This document shows, piece by piece, positions 48,185 through 57,799 of a stretch of 64,000 nucleotides of DNA. Under the pieces are notes generated by a model. The model was not told the origin of the DNA, did no database searches, and was given only the letters and a program-made list of their open reading frames with translations. The stretch is from JBBRBB01 sp963830175 (lineage in GTDB: Bacteria > Bacteroidota > Bacteroidia > Chitinophagales > Chitinophagaceae): positions 434,001-498,000 of the forward strand of contig CAWHKV010000007.1 in the NCBI GenBank assembly GCA_963830175.1, given 5' to 3'. The stretch's first letter is position 1. Every line of letters starts with the position of its first letter. Both the position numbers and the translations under genes were made by a program.

Positions 48185-50324
48185 TTAATGCAACTCAGGT
48201 TCTATCCAGACTTCATTTTCTTTAAGCAGGTTAATGAGTTCATCAACCGCCACTTCGTTATTCACGTTGCGCTTCACCACTTCTTTACCTTTGTATAAGG
48301 TTATCTTTCCCACACCACTACCAACATAGCCGAAATCGGCATCAGCCATTTCACCGGGACCATTTACTATGCAGCCCATAATGGCGATCTTAACGCCTTT
48401 CAGGTGGTTGGTGCGTGCCCTTATTTTAGCAGTTGTTTCCTGCAGGTCGAACAACGTTCTGCCGCAGGAGGGGCATGATATGTATTCAGTTTTAGATATC
48501 CGCGTACGTGTTGCCTGCAGAATTGAAAATGAATTGGCATTTAAAAATGCGTGGTTGTTGTTAACAGGTATATAGTTTCTGCCGCTGATCTTTACATTAT
48601 GCATTTTTTTGGGATCATTCATTAACCATAACCCATCGCCAAAACCATCGAGCAGCAGGGCGCCGCTTTCTGCAGAAAATTCAATCAATTGTTCATCGAC
48701 CGTTGTGTGTTCGCTTTCAACACAAATTATTACCGGACATTTTATTTTTCTTTCCATCAACTCTATAAATGTTCTGCGCAAATCGGGCATTGCATGCTTA
48801 TTGGTGCTGTAAAAACAAAACACAGCAGTAGCATCGTTTGCAGCCTGTTCAAATATTTTATCACGTACTGCTGTATCGATCTTGTGTGTATCGATCACTA
48901 TAAAGTTTAAGTTTGGTGACTTATCTTTTATATCGAGGTACTCCACACCCTGGAAAAAGAGGAAAATATTTTTCCTGGGTTTCGACTGAACCAAATTCAT
49001 AAATGTTTTTCCAGGCGGTTGCATCGCAAATAACTTTTAGAGTTCCCGGTAAGGCAAAATTTATTTTTTTGGCGGCTGTATAAACGTAATCGGCTGCGCT
49101 GTCGCTGATGCTCCATTTGTCTGTTGCCGAATTGTATGTATAACCGATTGCTTTAAGATCTTCAAATTCAATTTCTTTTTTAGCCATAAAATCAGCGATC
49201 ACAACCGGTACATGATCACTGCCAATATTGGAAACTTGTAAAGTATGCCTTCGCTGGTAATTAAAGGGTGAATAGGGTAAAACAATATTCTCGCCGGGTG
49301 TGTCTTTTCCATTTAGGTGTTCATTATTTGAGGCATGCGTTAAATGCATAACCTCGGCGATCTTATGCCCAACCTCAGCAACCTTGTGCCGGATGCCCGA
49401 AAGTGAATCCCTGATCACTTCAATCGGTGCATGGTGTTCCCTGTCGTGGTATCTTTTTACCAGGTCTTTACAAACGGGCACTTCAAATTCAGGATCTTCG
49501 GTTAATGAAACACGAATGGTATCTCCCAGCCCGTCTTCCATTAAAGTGCCTATGCCGATCGCACTTTTTACGCGGCCATCTTCTCCATCCCCGGCTTCCG
49601 TTACACCCAAATGCAGCGGGTAACATTCATTAAACTCTTCAAACATTTTATTAACCAGCAACCGGTACGCCTGAACCATAACCTTAGGGTTACTGCTTTT
49701 CATACTTAACACAATGTTGTGGTAATTTTCGTAACGGGCAATGCGTAAGAATTCAAGGGCACTTTCCACCATTCCCATGGGTGTATCGCCATAGCGGCTC
49801 ATGATGCGGTCACTTAGGCTGCCGTGGTTGGTACCAATGCGCATGGCTGTGCCATATTCCTTACAAATTTTAACGAGGGGTGTAAAGCGGTCGCGTATAC
49901 GGTCTATTTCTTCTGCATAATCTGCATCGGTGTATTCATGAAATTCAAACTTCTTTTTATCTACATAATTCCCGGGGTTTACGCGCACTTTTTCTATAAG
50001 GCGGGCGGCAATTTCCGCGGCATTTGGGGTAAAATGTATATCTGCGATCAAAGGTGTTTTATATCCTTTTTTCCGCAGCTCATTTTTTATGTTCAGCAAA
50101 TTTTCCGCTTCATTTTTACTGGGTGCGGTTATGCGAACCATATCGGCACCGGCTTCTATGCAGCGTATGGATTGTGCCACTGTTGCAGCAGTATCCATGG
50201 TATCGGTGGTGGTCATGGTTTGAATGAGCACAGGATTTCCATTGCCCAATAAAAGATCCCCGATCTTTACTTCACGGGTGGGCAGGCGATGGTATTTGGT
50301 TAGCGATGTACAATATAACTGCAT
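48185..50324 (-). CDS. ispG: 4-hydroxy-3-methylbut-2-en-1-yl diphosphate synthase (long Bacteroidota type), frameshifted
   Basis: About 705 residues in two frames; the break falls at the A run 48954-48958, where restoring length rejoins EKYFPLF to FQGVEYLDIK. The N-terminal TIM barrel has NPVLIQTMTTTDT, DMVRITAPSKNEAENL, and GVTEAGDGEDGRVKSAIG. The long insertion typical of Bacteroidota/plant-type IspG follows, then the [4Fe-4S] domain with SCPSCGRTLF and MGCIVNGPGEMADADFG. It catalyses the penultimate step of the MEP isoprenoid route. Essential, so a sequence error is suspected. Confidence 0.92.
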
Positions 50325-50412
50325 AAAGAGATGCGCCGGGATGAGCGATTTTGTTTATCCGCAAATTTACTAAGAATGGGCGGAAGGGGAATATTTCATA
50401 GATTATAAAAGG

Positions 50413-50610
50413 TTAATCCTCATCCTCTCCTTCCCTGTTGCCTGTTAGCGGGTTCAGCGTTCCGGGTTCTTCCAGTGGTTCATCAGGGTCTGTGAGCCCT
50501 TTTAATTCGGTGATGTTGGGGTCTGTTTTATTGGTTTCTTCCCTCTCGGCATCACTGGTTTTTTTTTCATTATCAGGTACGTCGTTCTGCTGTTTATTAT
50601 CTGTATTCAT
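50413..50610 (-). CDS. Small acidic, probably disordered hypothetical protein
   Basis: 65 residues, no hydrophobic core: MNTDNKQQNDVPDNEKK, then DAEREETNKTDPNITE and DPDEPLEEPGTLNPLTG. Strongly acidic and proline/asparagine-rich, with no signal peptide. No family is recognised, but small acidic proteins of this style recur in Chitinophagaceae. It sits between ispG and another hypothetical gene in the same direction. Confidence 0.5.
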   Translation of the reverse strand: MNTDNKQQNDVPDNEKKTSDAEREETNKTDPNITELKGLTDPDEPLEEPGTLNPLTGNREGEDED

Positions 50611-50694
50611 AAATGTTTATTTACTTAAAGTTACGGGTTACGTGGGGTAATCGTTTTATACGCGTGCCTGAAAAAAATTCCCAGCATTACATAC

Positions 50695-51124
50695 CTATTT
50701 CTTTAAAAGCAGTTTAGTGAACTTCTTTAGTTCATCCATTTCAAGGGTAGTAAGCACTTCGTTATTTTCAAATTTGGTCTGTAAGAAACAGCACCCGCTT
50801 ATGCAGTGGATATTTGGCAAGAATGTCCTGGATTAATTTTCCGGCTTCATCATCTTTTGAATAAAGTGGCGACGAATCGGGCACTTCAGACTTATACTTT
50901 GTGGGCATTTTTTTAATTATTGCCTCGAGGGTACTAAGCCAGTTGGGAGGAATATCATCCACATCCTTCGCCTTTAGGTATAATCCCTGCAATTGTTTTT
51001 TACTAAGGCTGCCGCGCTCTTCGTACTGGTGCATCAGGCTCATAATAAACAATTGATAAGGCATGGCCTGGTAACAGGCATTCAGCACTTTATCAATAAT
51101 GTCAATTCCGGGTTTTTTCTGCAT
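50695..51124 (-). CDS. Hypothetical cytosolic protein, frameshifted near its C terminus
   Basis: About 142 residues. The first 118 (MQKKPGIDIIDKVLNACYQ through LHKRVLFLTDQ) end at a stop, but reading one base over after CAGACC continues through KFENNEVLTTLEMDELKKFTKLLLKK to a stop at 50695. That tail looks like a genuine helical end, so a one-base shift near 50770 is proposed. The family is unknown. It is divergent from the helicase gene. Confidence 0.55.
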
Positions 51125-51235
51125 TTTGTTTGGTCCGCTGCAGGCAAAATAACGATTATCCTAATGCAGTGTAAAAAGTTTACCAAGTTATCAACCACCA
51201 TCTTAAAAAACCCCTGCAGCGTGTAACTTGCGCGC

Positions 51236-53566
51236 ATGACGGATTACCTGAGCGGGTTAAACGAACCCCAGCGAGAAGCGGTAACTTTTTTAAAGGGACC
51301 TTTAATGATCGTAGCCGGGGCAGGCAGTGGCAAAACCCGCGTACTCACTACACGTATAGCCCACCTTATGGCCAATGGGGTAGATTCTTTTAATATTCTG
51401 GCACTCACCTTTACCAACAAGGCTGCCGCCGAAATGAAAGAACGGGTTGAAAAAATACTTGCCAATACTGAAGCCCGCAATTTATATATAGGCACATTTC
51501 ACAGTGTGTTTGCCCGCATTTTGCGTGCAGAAGCTCATAGGATAGGATACCCTAACAGCTTCACCATTTATGATACAGATGACAGCCGTTCTGTTTTGAA
51601 AACAGTGATCAATGAACTGAACCTTGACGATAAGCATTACAAGCCTAACGTAGTACACAACCGTATTTCATCAGCAAAGAATGCCCTTGTCGGGCCCGTT
51701 GAATACAGTACCGATTATTATATTCAGCAGGAAGATGCACGTGCCAACCGGCCTGCCATTGCACAGGTGTATGCTGCCTATGCGGCACGTTGTTTTAAGA
51801 ATGGTGCTATGGATTTCGATGACCTGTTGTTGAAGATGTATGAATTGCTACGTGATTTTCCTGATGTGCTGCATAAATACCAGCACAAGTTTAAATACAT
51901 ATTGATTGATGAGTACCAGGATACCAACCCTGTTCAGTACCAGATAACAAAATTACTGGCAGCCGTGCACGAAAACATTTGCGTGGTGGGAGATGATGCA
52001 CAAAGTATTTATAGTTTTCGCGGTGCCACTATCGAAAACATTTTACAGTTTCAGAAAGATTATGATGATGTGAAGGTGATAAAGCTTGAACAGAATTACC
52101 GCAGCACACAAAACATTCTAACTGCAGCCAATGAAGTAATTAAAAACAATAAGGGTCAGATTCCAAAAGAACTCTGGACCAGCAACGATTCTGGTGAACG
52201 CATAAAAATTATAAAAACAAATACCGATAATGACGAAGGCAAATATGTTGCTGATACCATACAGGAACAACGGCTGCGCAACCATTACAGCAACCGCGAC
52301 TTTGCCATTCTTTACCGTACCAACGCACAAAGCCGTGCCTTTGAAGAAAGCCTGCGCCGCATGGGTATTCCTTATAAAATATTTGGTGGCGTAAGCTTTT
52401 ACCAGCGCAAAGAAATTAAAGATGTTGTCGCTTACCTGCGATTAATCGTAAACCTGCAGGATGAAGAAGCTTTAAAACGCATCATCAATTACCCTGTTCG
52501 CGGCATTGGTAAAACAACGGTTGAAAAAGCAGTGATATTTGCCAATGAGCATAACATTAGCATGTTCGAGGTAATTTCCCGTGCCGGGGAATTTGGGTTT
52601 CGCGCTGGAACGCTAGAATCGCTGCAGAACTTCGTTACCATGATACGTTATTTTCAAAGCCTGCTTAAAGAAAAGAATGCGTATGAAGTAGCCAACCAAA
52701 TTGGTAAGCACACCAACCTTATTAAAGAATTGTTTAACGATAAAACTACCGAAGGGCTTGCACGGTACGAAAACATTCAGGAGTTGCTAAACTCTATAAA
52801 AGAATGGACCGAAAGCCCGTCTAACGAAGATGGAGAACAGGGTGATAAAAGCCTCTCTGCCTACCTGCAACAAATTACCTTGCTCACAGATGCAGATGAC
52901 CAGAAAGGAGATGCAGATGTGGTGCGCCTTATGACCATACATGCAGCAAAAGGACTGGAGTTTGCGTGTGTTTTTGTTGGTGGTATGGAAGAAACATTGT
53001 TTCCGAATGCCATGAGTATAAATACACGGGAAGAACTGGAAGAAGAACGCCGCTTATTTTATGTGGCTGTAACCCGTGCCAAGCATAGGTTACACTTAAC
53101 ATATGCCAACAACAGGTACCGCTTTGGCAACCTGATAAAAAATGACCCCAGCCGGTTTTTGCAGGAACTTCCCGAGCAATTTCTTGATAAAAGTTTTGCA
53201 GGGCGAGGTGCCACCACTAATGGAATGGGGCTTGGCTCTGCTTTTGAAAGAATGCATGGCGGGAACAGCGGTGCCAGTTTCTTCGGAGCAGGTGCGCCTG
53301 AACAAAAAAGCAAACCTTCTTACCTCTCAACCATTCCCCCCGCACCGCCCAAAGTAAAAGTGCATGTTGCCAGCAAAGACTTTGCACCCAGCGATACTAG
53401 CGACCTGCATGAGGGTCAAAAAGTAGAACACCAGAAATTTGGTTTTGGTGTTGTTAGTAAAATGGAAGGCAGTGCGCATAATCCCATTGCCACCATAAAT
53501 TTTGAACACAACGGAGAAAAAAAGATCATGCTTAATTATGCCAAGTTGCGCATTGTAGAAGATTAG
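51236..53566 (+). CDS. UvrD/PcrA-family ATP-dependent DNA helicase
   Basis: 776 residues, superfamily 1A. Q-motif/start SGLNEPQREAV, Walker A AGAGSGKT (27-34), FTNKAAAEMKERV, Walker B with ILIDEYQDTNPVQ, motif III VVGDDAQSIYSFRGA, LEQNYRSTQNI, motif V RLMTIHAAKGLEF and motif VI FYVAVTRAKHRL are all in order. The C-terminal 100 residues contain a PcrA-type Tudor-like region (EGQKVEHQKFGFGVVSKMEG). It unwinds DNA in repair and replication restart; a small basal gene set surrounds it. Confidence 0.95.
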   Translation: MTDYLSGLNEPQREAVTFLKGPLMIVAGAGSGKTRVLTTRIAHLMANGVDSFNILALTFTNKAAAEMKERVEKILANTEARNLYIGTFHSVFARILRAEAHRIGYPNSFTIYDTDDSRSVLKTVINELNLDDKHYKPNVVHNRISSAKNALVGPVEYSTDYYIQQEDARANRPAIAQVYAAYAARCFKNGAMDFDDLLLKMYELLRDFPDVLHKYQHKFKYILIDEYQDTNPVQYQITKLLAAVHENICVVGDDAQSIYSFRGATIENILQFQKDYDDVKVIKLEQNYRSTQNILTAANEVIKNNKGQIPKELWTSNDSGERIKIIKTNTDNDEGKYVADTIQEQRLRNHYSNRDFAILYRTNAQSRAFEESLRRMGIPYKIFGGVSFYQRKEIKDVVAYLRLIVNLQDEEALKRIINYPVRGIGKTTVEKAVIFANEHNISMFEVISRAGEFGFRAGTLESLQNFVTMIRYFQSLLKEKNAYEVANQIGKHTNLIKELFNDKTTEGLARYENIQELLNSIKEWTESPSNEDGEQGDKSLSAYLQQITLLTDADDQKGDADVVRLMTIHAAKGLEFACVFVGGMEETLFPNAMSINTREELEEERRLFYVAVTRAKHRLHLTYANNRYRFGNLIKNDPSRFLQELPEQFLDKSFAGRGATTNGMGLGSAFERMHGGNSGASFFGAGAPEQKSKPSYLSTIPPAPPKVKVHVASKDFAPSDTSDLHEGQKVEHQKFGFGVVSKMEGSAHNPIATINFEHNGEKKIMLNYAKLRIVED

Positions 53567-53600
53567 TTGAATACCAGCTTAAAATTTTATAGCAGCGGTG

Positions 53601-53618
53601 GTTGCGTCGCAATCACTT
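53601..53618 (+). repeat. Short intergenic repeat, copy 2
   Basis: GTTGCGTCGCA-AT-CACTT, the counterpart of the minus-strand copy at 45033-45048 with a two-base insertion. It lies in the 73-base space between the helicase stop and the convergent lectin-PKD gene. Confidence 0.45.
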
Positions 53619-53639
53619 CAGCAGCAAGTTTGCATGGCA

Positions 53640-55574
53640 TCATCTGATTAACACAACTGTACCCTGTTTCTTTATGCTGTTTCCCTCAATGGTTTTTCCG
53701 GATACTATCCAAACATAGGTGCCTTGTGGTTGCGGTGTTCCATTACGATTTCCATCCCATCCTTTAGAAGGATCTTTTGACGAAAATATCATTTGCCCCC
53801 AACGGTTAAAAATAGAAAACGTATTTATTTCCGTAATACCTACGGGGATTATTCTAAACACATCATTTCGCCCGTCGGCATTAGGCGTAAAGGCAGTAGG
53901 AACATAAATCTCGGGGCCTTTTATCACTTTAAGGTGTATAGAATCTGTTGTTTCACAACCCTGCGATGAAGAAACAGTTACAATATAAGTTGCATCGGTA
54001 GCAAGGGTAACCACGGGATTGGGAATAAATGGATCACTTAAATCCGCCGAAGGCGACCATGTATAATTTTCTCCTCCGGAAGCATTTAACTGGTAAGGAT
54101 AATTCATTAAAATGGTGGTATCATTACCTGCAAAAGCATTTGTGGAATAAATGGTTATGGAACTTGAAACCGTATCGGTAATACATCCATTTACAGCCTG
54201 TGCAACCAGTGAAACATTGTAGATTCCGCTATCTTTATAAGCATGTGTAAATACCGAATCTGTAATAAATGTTCCGTCTCCTAAATTCCATAACCAGGTC
54301 TGAATGGGAATTGTTCCGGTTCTTTCCCCGGAAAAATTAAGGGGTGTATTACTGCATGCTGCCCCGGGCGAAATAAAATCAACTGATGTACCAACCAGCA
54401 CCCCGAAGGTTTGTTTAGCAGTATCTGAAGCACAACCCTCCTTACTTACAACCAAGAGTTTTGCAGTATAACTTCCATCTAAATAATTCTGGAGTGGCGG
54501 TTCCTGCAGGGTGCTTGTTTCACCATTCCCAAAATCCCAAAACCATTTTTCTTTTGTACCTACCTGCAGGGTAGTGGCATCAGTAAATTTAATTTCATTA
54601 TTAGTACAGGCAGGCTTTGGACTGTAATCAAAATTTGCAACAGGGTATGAACCAACCGTGACCTGTTGTTTAAACGTATCTGATATACAGCCATCATTCC
54701 CTAATATATTCAGTGTTACGTTGTAAATACCTGGTTGCGCATAATTGTGTGGGGGAGGATTTTGAATTGTATCTGTAGTGCCATCACCAAAATTCCAAAA
54801 CCATTTTACTATGCTTCCAAACGAAACAGAACTATCTACAAATGTTACCGGTGTTCCAATACAGGTTTTTTGATTAGGGGGTAAAATAAACTTAGCATCG
54901 AGGGAGGTACACATTTGCTGCAAATTGGTTGACCCGCCGGTTGAAGAGGTAAAACCCCAATATACCAGGGGATTTCCACCGAAAATTGTATTAACAATAT
55001 CATTCTTCACAGCATATCGCTGAGAGCCATCCATACTAACTGTTAGGGTAGTATTTGGCGCATCCCAATACACCTGCAATACGTGCCACTGGCAGTCTTC
55101 TAAATTGTCCCTGCCGGGGAGCATTTGCAGCGGACCAGCCAAATTGTTTGAGCTGCCATGAACCACATCTCCATTTGCCTGCAGCCCAATGTGGTCATAA
55201 AAAGGATCTCCATCTGTTGTATTCTGATACGTGTCCAGGGTTACACCTAAACTTGGCACTATGCCACCGAAACCTAACCCATTACCAACGGTACCCAGGC
55301 TGGTACTTATGGGTTGTAAAACAAAGGCAATACCATCTGCCCCATCTAAGTCTCGGCAGCCGAGATAAATATTAAAATAGTAATCAAACGATTTAGTCAG
55401 GTCAATTTTATTCTTATTCCATATTGAACCGCTTTCAAACAAATTGTCTGGTGTTAACCTGTAGCAATGACAATCTAACTGCATTGCAGAACCATTGAGC
55501 ACATAAGGGTTTACCTGCGCCCGGGCAATACCTACGATCCCAATTATAAAAAACAGGGTTAAGATTGATTTCAT
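53640..55574 (-). CDS. Secreted L-type-lectin-like/PKD protein with type IX-type C-terminal domain
   Basis: 644 residues. A signal peptide (MKSILTLFFIIGIVGIARAQ) is followed by an L-type-lectin-like domain (about 25-235: YYFNIYLGCRDLDGADGIAFVLQP, GVTLDTYQN). Several PKD-like domains come next, each with a W-NFGDG or LGDG motif (WFWNFGDGTTDT, WFWDFGNGET, WLWNLGDGTF). The end, VPTAFTPNADGRNDVFRI ... FNRWGQMIF ... GWDGNRNGTPQPQGTYVW, is a gliding-motility-associated (CHU_C) C-terminal domain used for type IX export and surface attachment. A surface glycan-binding or adhesion role is inferred. Confidence 0.88.
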   Translation of the reverse strand: MKSILTLFFIIGIVGIARAQVNPYVLNGSAMQLDCHCYRLTPDNLFESGSIWNKNKIDLTKSFDYYFNIYLGCRDLDGADGIAFVLQPISTSLGTVGNGLGFGGIVPSLGVTLDTYQNTTDGDPFYDHIGLQANGDVVHGSSNNLAGPLQMLPGRDNLEDCQWHVLQVYWDAPNTTLTVSMDGSQRYAVKNDIVNTIFGGNPLVYWGFTSSTGGSTNLQQMCTSLDAKFILPPNQKTCIGTPVTFVDSSVSFGSIVKWFWNFGDGTTDTIQNPPPHNYAQPGIYNVTLNILGNDGCISDTFKQQVTVGSYPVANFDYSPKPACTNNEIKFTDATTLQVGTKEKWFWDFGNGETSTLQEPPLQNYLDGSYTAKLLVVSKEGCASDTAKQTFGVLVGTSVDFISPGAACSNTPLNFSGERTGTIPIQTWLWNLGDGTFITDSVFTHAYKDSGIYNVSLVAQAVNGCITDTVSSSITIYSTNAFAGNDTTILMNYPYQLNASGGENYTWSPSADLSDPFIPNPVVTLATDATYIVTVSSSQGCETTDSIHLKVIKGPEIYVPTAFTPNADGRNDVFRIIPVGITEINTFSIFNRWGQMIFSSKDPSKGWDGNRNGTPQPQGTYVWIVSGKTIEGNSIKKQGTVVLIR

Positions 55575-55650
55575 TGATTATAAATATGGAAACCCCTTTA
55601 TAGATTTGGCAATATAATAATTTAATAAGGTACAATTATTAGTTTTGCTT

Positions 55651-56382
55651 ATGAGTGAAGACCAGGTATTTAAAGATGAGATAAAAAAAGCCTCAGATTT
55701 TAAATTCAATAATACTGTTGCCAGGGTATTTGACGACATGGTAAACAGATCGGTGCCGTTTTATGGAGAAATTCAACGCATGGTCGCTGAGCTTGCTGCA
55801 GATTATGCACAGCCAGGTACCGTGATTTATGATCTTGGTTGTTCAACTGGCACCACTATGATCGGTATGAATTCACTTGTTGATGAAAATATAGGATTCA
55901 TTGGCATTGATGATTCTCCCCAGATGCTTGAAAAATGCAGGTCTAAGCTTGATGATGCGGGGCTTACCCGTTCTGTTGATCTTAAAGTGGCAGACCTTAA
56001 CCAGGGTGTGGATATGCATAACGCTTCTGTTGCTGTATTGTGTCTTACACTGCAATTTATACGTCCGATTTACCGAGAAAAATTATTGAGGAATATTTAT
56101 GAGGGATTATTGCCAGGCGGAGGATTGATTCTTGTAGAAAAGATACTCGCAGAAGACAGCCGGTTTAACCGGGAATTCATCAATCATTATTATAATTACA
56201 AACGACGTAACCAGTACAGTGAAATGGAAATTTCGCAAAAGCGCGAAGCGCTTGAAAATGTATTGATCCCTTATAAACTAAGCGAAAACATAACCCTGCT
56301 GCGCGATACCGGTTTTGAACACGTTGAAGTGTTCTTTAAGTGGTATAATTTTACTGGCTTCATGGCAATAAAAAAACAATAA
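55651..56382 (+). CDS. cmoA: Carboxy-S-adenosyl-L-methionine synthase
   Basis: 243 residues from MSEDQVFKDE. It follows E. coli CmoA closely: VARVFDDMVNRSVPFY, SAM motif I VIYDLGCSTGTT, GIDDSPQMLEKCR, LTLQFIRPIYREKLL, and the late QYSEMEISQKREALENVL segment containing the conserved Arg thought to bind the carboxyl group of Cx-SAM. CmoA converts SAM and prephenate to carboxy-SAM, normally used by CmoB to modify tRNA U34. No cmoB is present here; the next gene is an ICMT-like methyltransferase overlapping by one base. Confidence 0.88.
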   Translation: MSEDQVFKDEIKKASDFKFNNTVARVFDDMVNRSVPFYGEIQRMVAELAADYAQPGTVIYDLGCSTGTTMIGMNSLVDENIGFIGIDDSPQMLEKCRSKLDDAGLTRSVDLKVADLNQGVDMHNASVAVLCLTLQFIRPIYREKLLRNIYEGLLPGGGLILVEKILAEDSRFNREFINHYYNYKRRNQYSEMEISQKREALENVLIPYKLSENITLLRDTGFEHVEVFFKWYNFTGFMAIKKQ

Positions 56383-57104
56383 TGGTCACTATAGGAAACT
56401 TCTTTTTCAAGTACCGGAATTTTATTTTCATTCTGTTTTACCTGGCACTTTTTATTCCCTCCCAGGCATTGTTTTCAGAACACAATTTTGGCTATGGCTT
56501 TTATCTCTATCCAATAATTATAGGACTCGTAATTACGATCACCGGGCAATTAATACGTGGTGCAACCATTGGGCTGGCGTACATTGTACGTGGTGGTAAA
56601 GCTGGCAAGCCATATGCGGAGGGTCTTGTTACCGAAGGTATTTTTAAACATTGCAGAAACCCATTGTATGTGGGCAATATTTTAATGTTACTGGGTGTTG
56701 GCATTTTATCTAATTCTCTTTTTTATGTTGCAGTAATCATACCCATTTTTTTATTTATTTACCAGGCAATTGTTTTAGCGGAGGAAAATTTTCTTCGGGG
56801 GAAATTCGGTGAAAGTTTTATTAAATACTGCCAGCGTGTTAACCGCTGGATACCCCGCTTAAAAGGAATTGGAAAAACCTTTTCAGAAATGGAGTTTAAA
56901 TGGAAGCGATGGATTCTTAAGGAACACACCACTCAATTCATCTGGCTTTGCGGTATCGTTTTAATACTATTTTTGAAATACCCGCAACTTTCGAATTATA
57001 ATAAACCTGAAAGAAATTACATTCTTGAAGCCTCTTTAGGATTTTTGGTTTTAACATACATTCTTGTTAGATATTTAAAGAAAAGCGGCAAAATGGTAGA
57101 ATAA
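56382..57104 (+). CDS. ICMT/PEMT-like membrane methyltransferase
   Basis: 240 residues with four or five membrane helices, the last near 215-235. The isoprenylcysteine carboxyl methyltransferase/PEMT signature is clear: EGIFKHCRNPLYVGNILML, then LAEENFLRGKFGESFIKYCQRVNRWIP (the E-E and C-terminal RWIP pattern that closes the SAM site). Bacterial members methylate lipids or unknown small molecules, rarely proteins. Its start overlaps the cmoA stop (TAATG), so the two are translationally coupled. A family substrate cannot be read from the sequence. Confidence 0.8.
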   Translation: MVTIGNFFFKYRNFIFILFYLALFIPSQALFSEHNFGYGFYLYPIIIGLVITITGQLIRGATIGLAYIVRGGKAGKPYAEGLVTEGIFKHCRNPLYVGNILMLLGVGILSNSLFYVAVIIPIFLFIYQAIVLAEENFLRGKFGESFIKYCQRVNRWIPRLKGIGKTFSEMEFKWKRWILKEHTTQFIWLCGIVLILFLKYPQLSNYNKPERNYILEASLGFLVLTYILVRYLKKSGKMVE

Positions 57105-57133
57105 ATTTTTGCCGCTAATCTTTGTTTATTGTT

Positions 57134-57150
57134 AAGCCTTCGGGCTTTTT
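57134..57150 (+). terminator. Intrinsic terminator after the cmoA-ICMT pair
   Basis: Stem AAGCC/GGCTT capped by a TTCG tetraloop and followed by T residues, 30 bases after the ICMT-like stop. It separates the pair from the NifU-like gene. Confidence 0.75.
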
Positions 57151-57199
57151 AAGATTAGTTGCCTTTTCTTATTTACTTTTGCTTTTGTAAAGCGCAATT

Positions 57200-57799
57200 A
57201 TGATTAAAACAGGCAATCCGGTAATTAGTATTTACACAGAAATGACACCCAACCCGGAAACAATGAAATTTGTGGCAAACAAATTATTGTATCCCGGTAA
57301 GAGCATCGATTTCCAGGATGAGACACAGGCTGGCCCATCTCCCCTTGCAAAAGAACTTTTCAGTTTTCCTTTCATTAAAAGCGTTTTTATTGCCAGCAAT
57401 TTTGTTACCCTTACAAAAACCCCCGAAACGGAAGACTGGTACGAGGTTATTCCTTCTATTAAACAATTTCTTAAAGATTATCTTGAAAATGGTGGCACAA
57501 TCGTTAATGAGGAAGAAGCCGCAAAAATTCAACAGGATACTGGTAACATTGTTTTAAGCGATGATACTGATGCAGTAAAACGGATTAAGGAACTTCTTGA
57601 TAATTATGTAAAACCAGCAGTAGAAATGGATGGCGGCGCCATTCAGTTTAAAAGCTTTGAAGATGGCGTGGTTAAACTTATGTTGCAGGGAAGCTGCAGT
57701 GGTTGCCCATCAAGCATGATCACTTTAAAAGCAGGTATTGAAGGCATGATGAAAAGAATGATACCTGAAGTGAAGGAAGTAGTTGCCGAAGCTGAATAA
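57200..57799 (+). CDS. NifU-family Fe-S scaffold protein (Nfu type)
   Basis: 199 residues. An N-terminal Nfu_N domain (YTEMTPNPETMKFVANKLL, about 12-95) precedes the NifU-like C-terminal domain with the cluster-binding CxxC at Cys166/Cys169 (LQGSCSGCPSSMITLKAGIE). It carries [4Fe-4S] clusters to targets. It shares the Fe-S theme with the IscA and desulfurase genes at 25.5-27 kb, though far from them. It abuts the convergent hypothetical gene with no gap. Confidence 0.92.
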   Translation: MIKTGNPVISIYTEMTPNPETMKFVANKLLYPGKSIDFQDETQAGPSPLAKELFSFPFIKSVFIASNFVTLTKTPETEDWYEVIPSIKQFLKDYLENGGTIVNEEEAAKIQQDTGNIVLSDDTDAVKRIKELLDNYVKPAVEMDGGAIQFKSFEDGVVKLMLQGSCSGCPSSMITLKAGIEGMMKRMIPEVKEVVAEAE

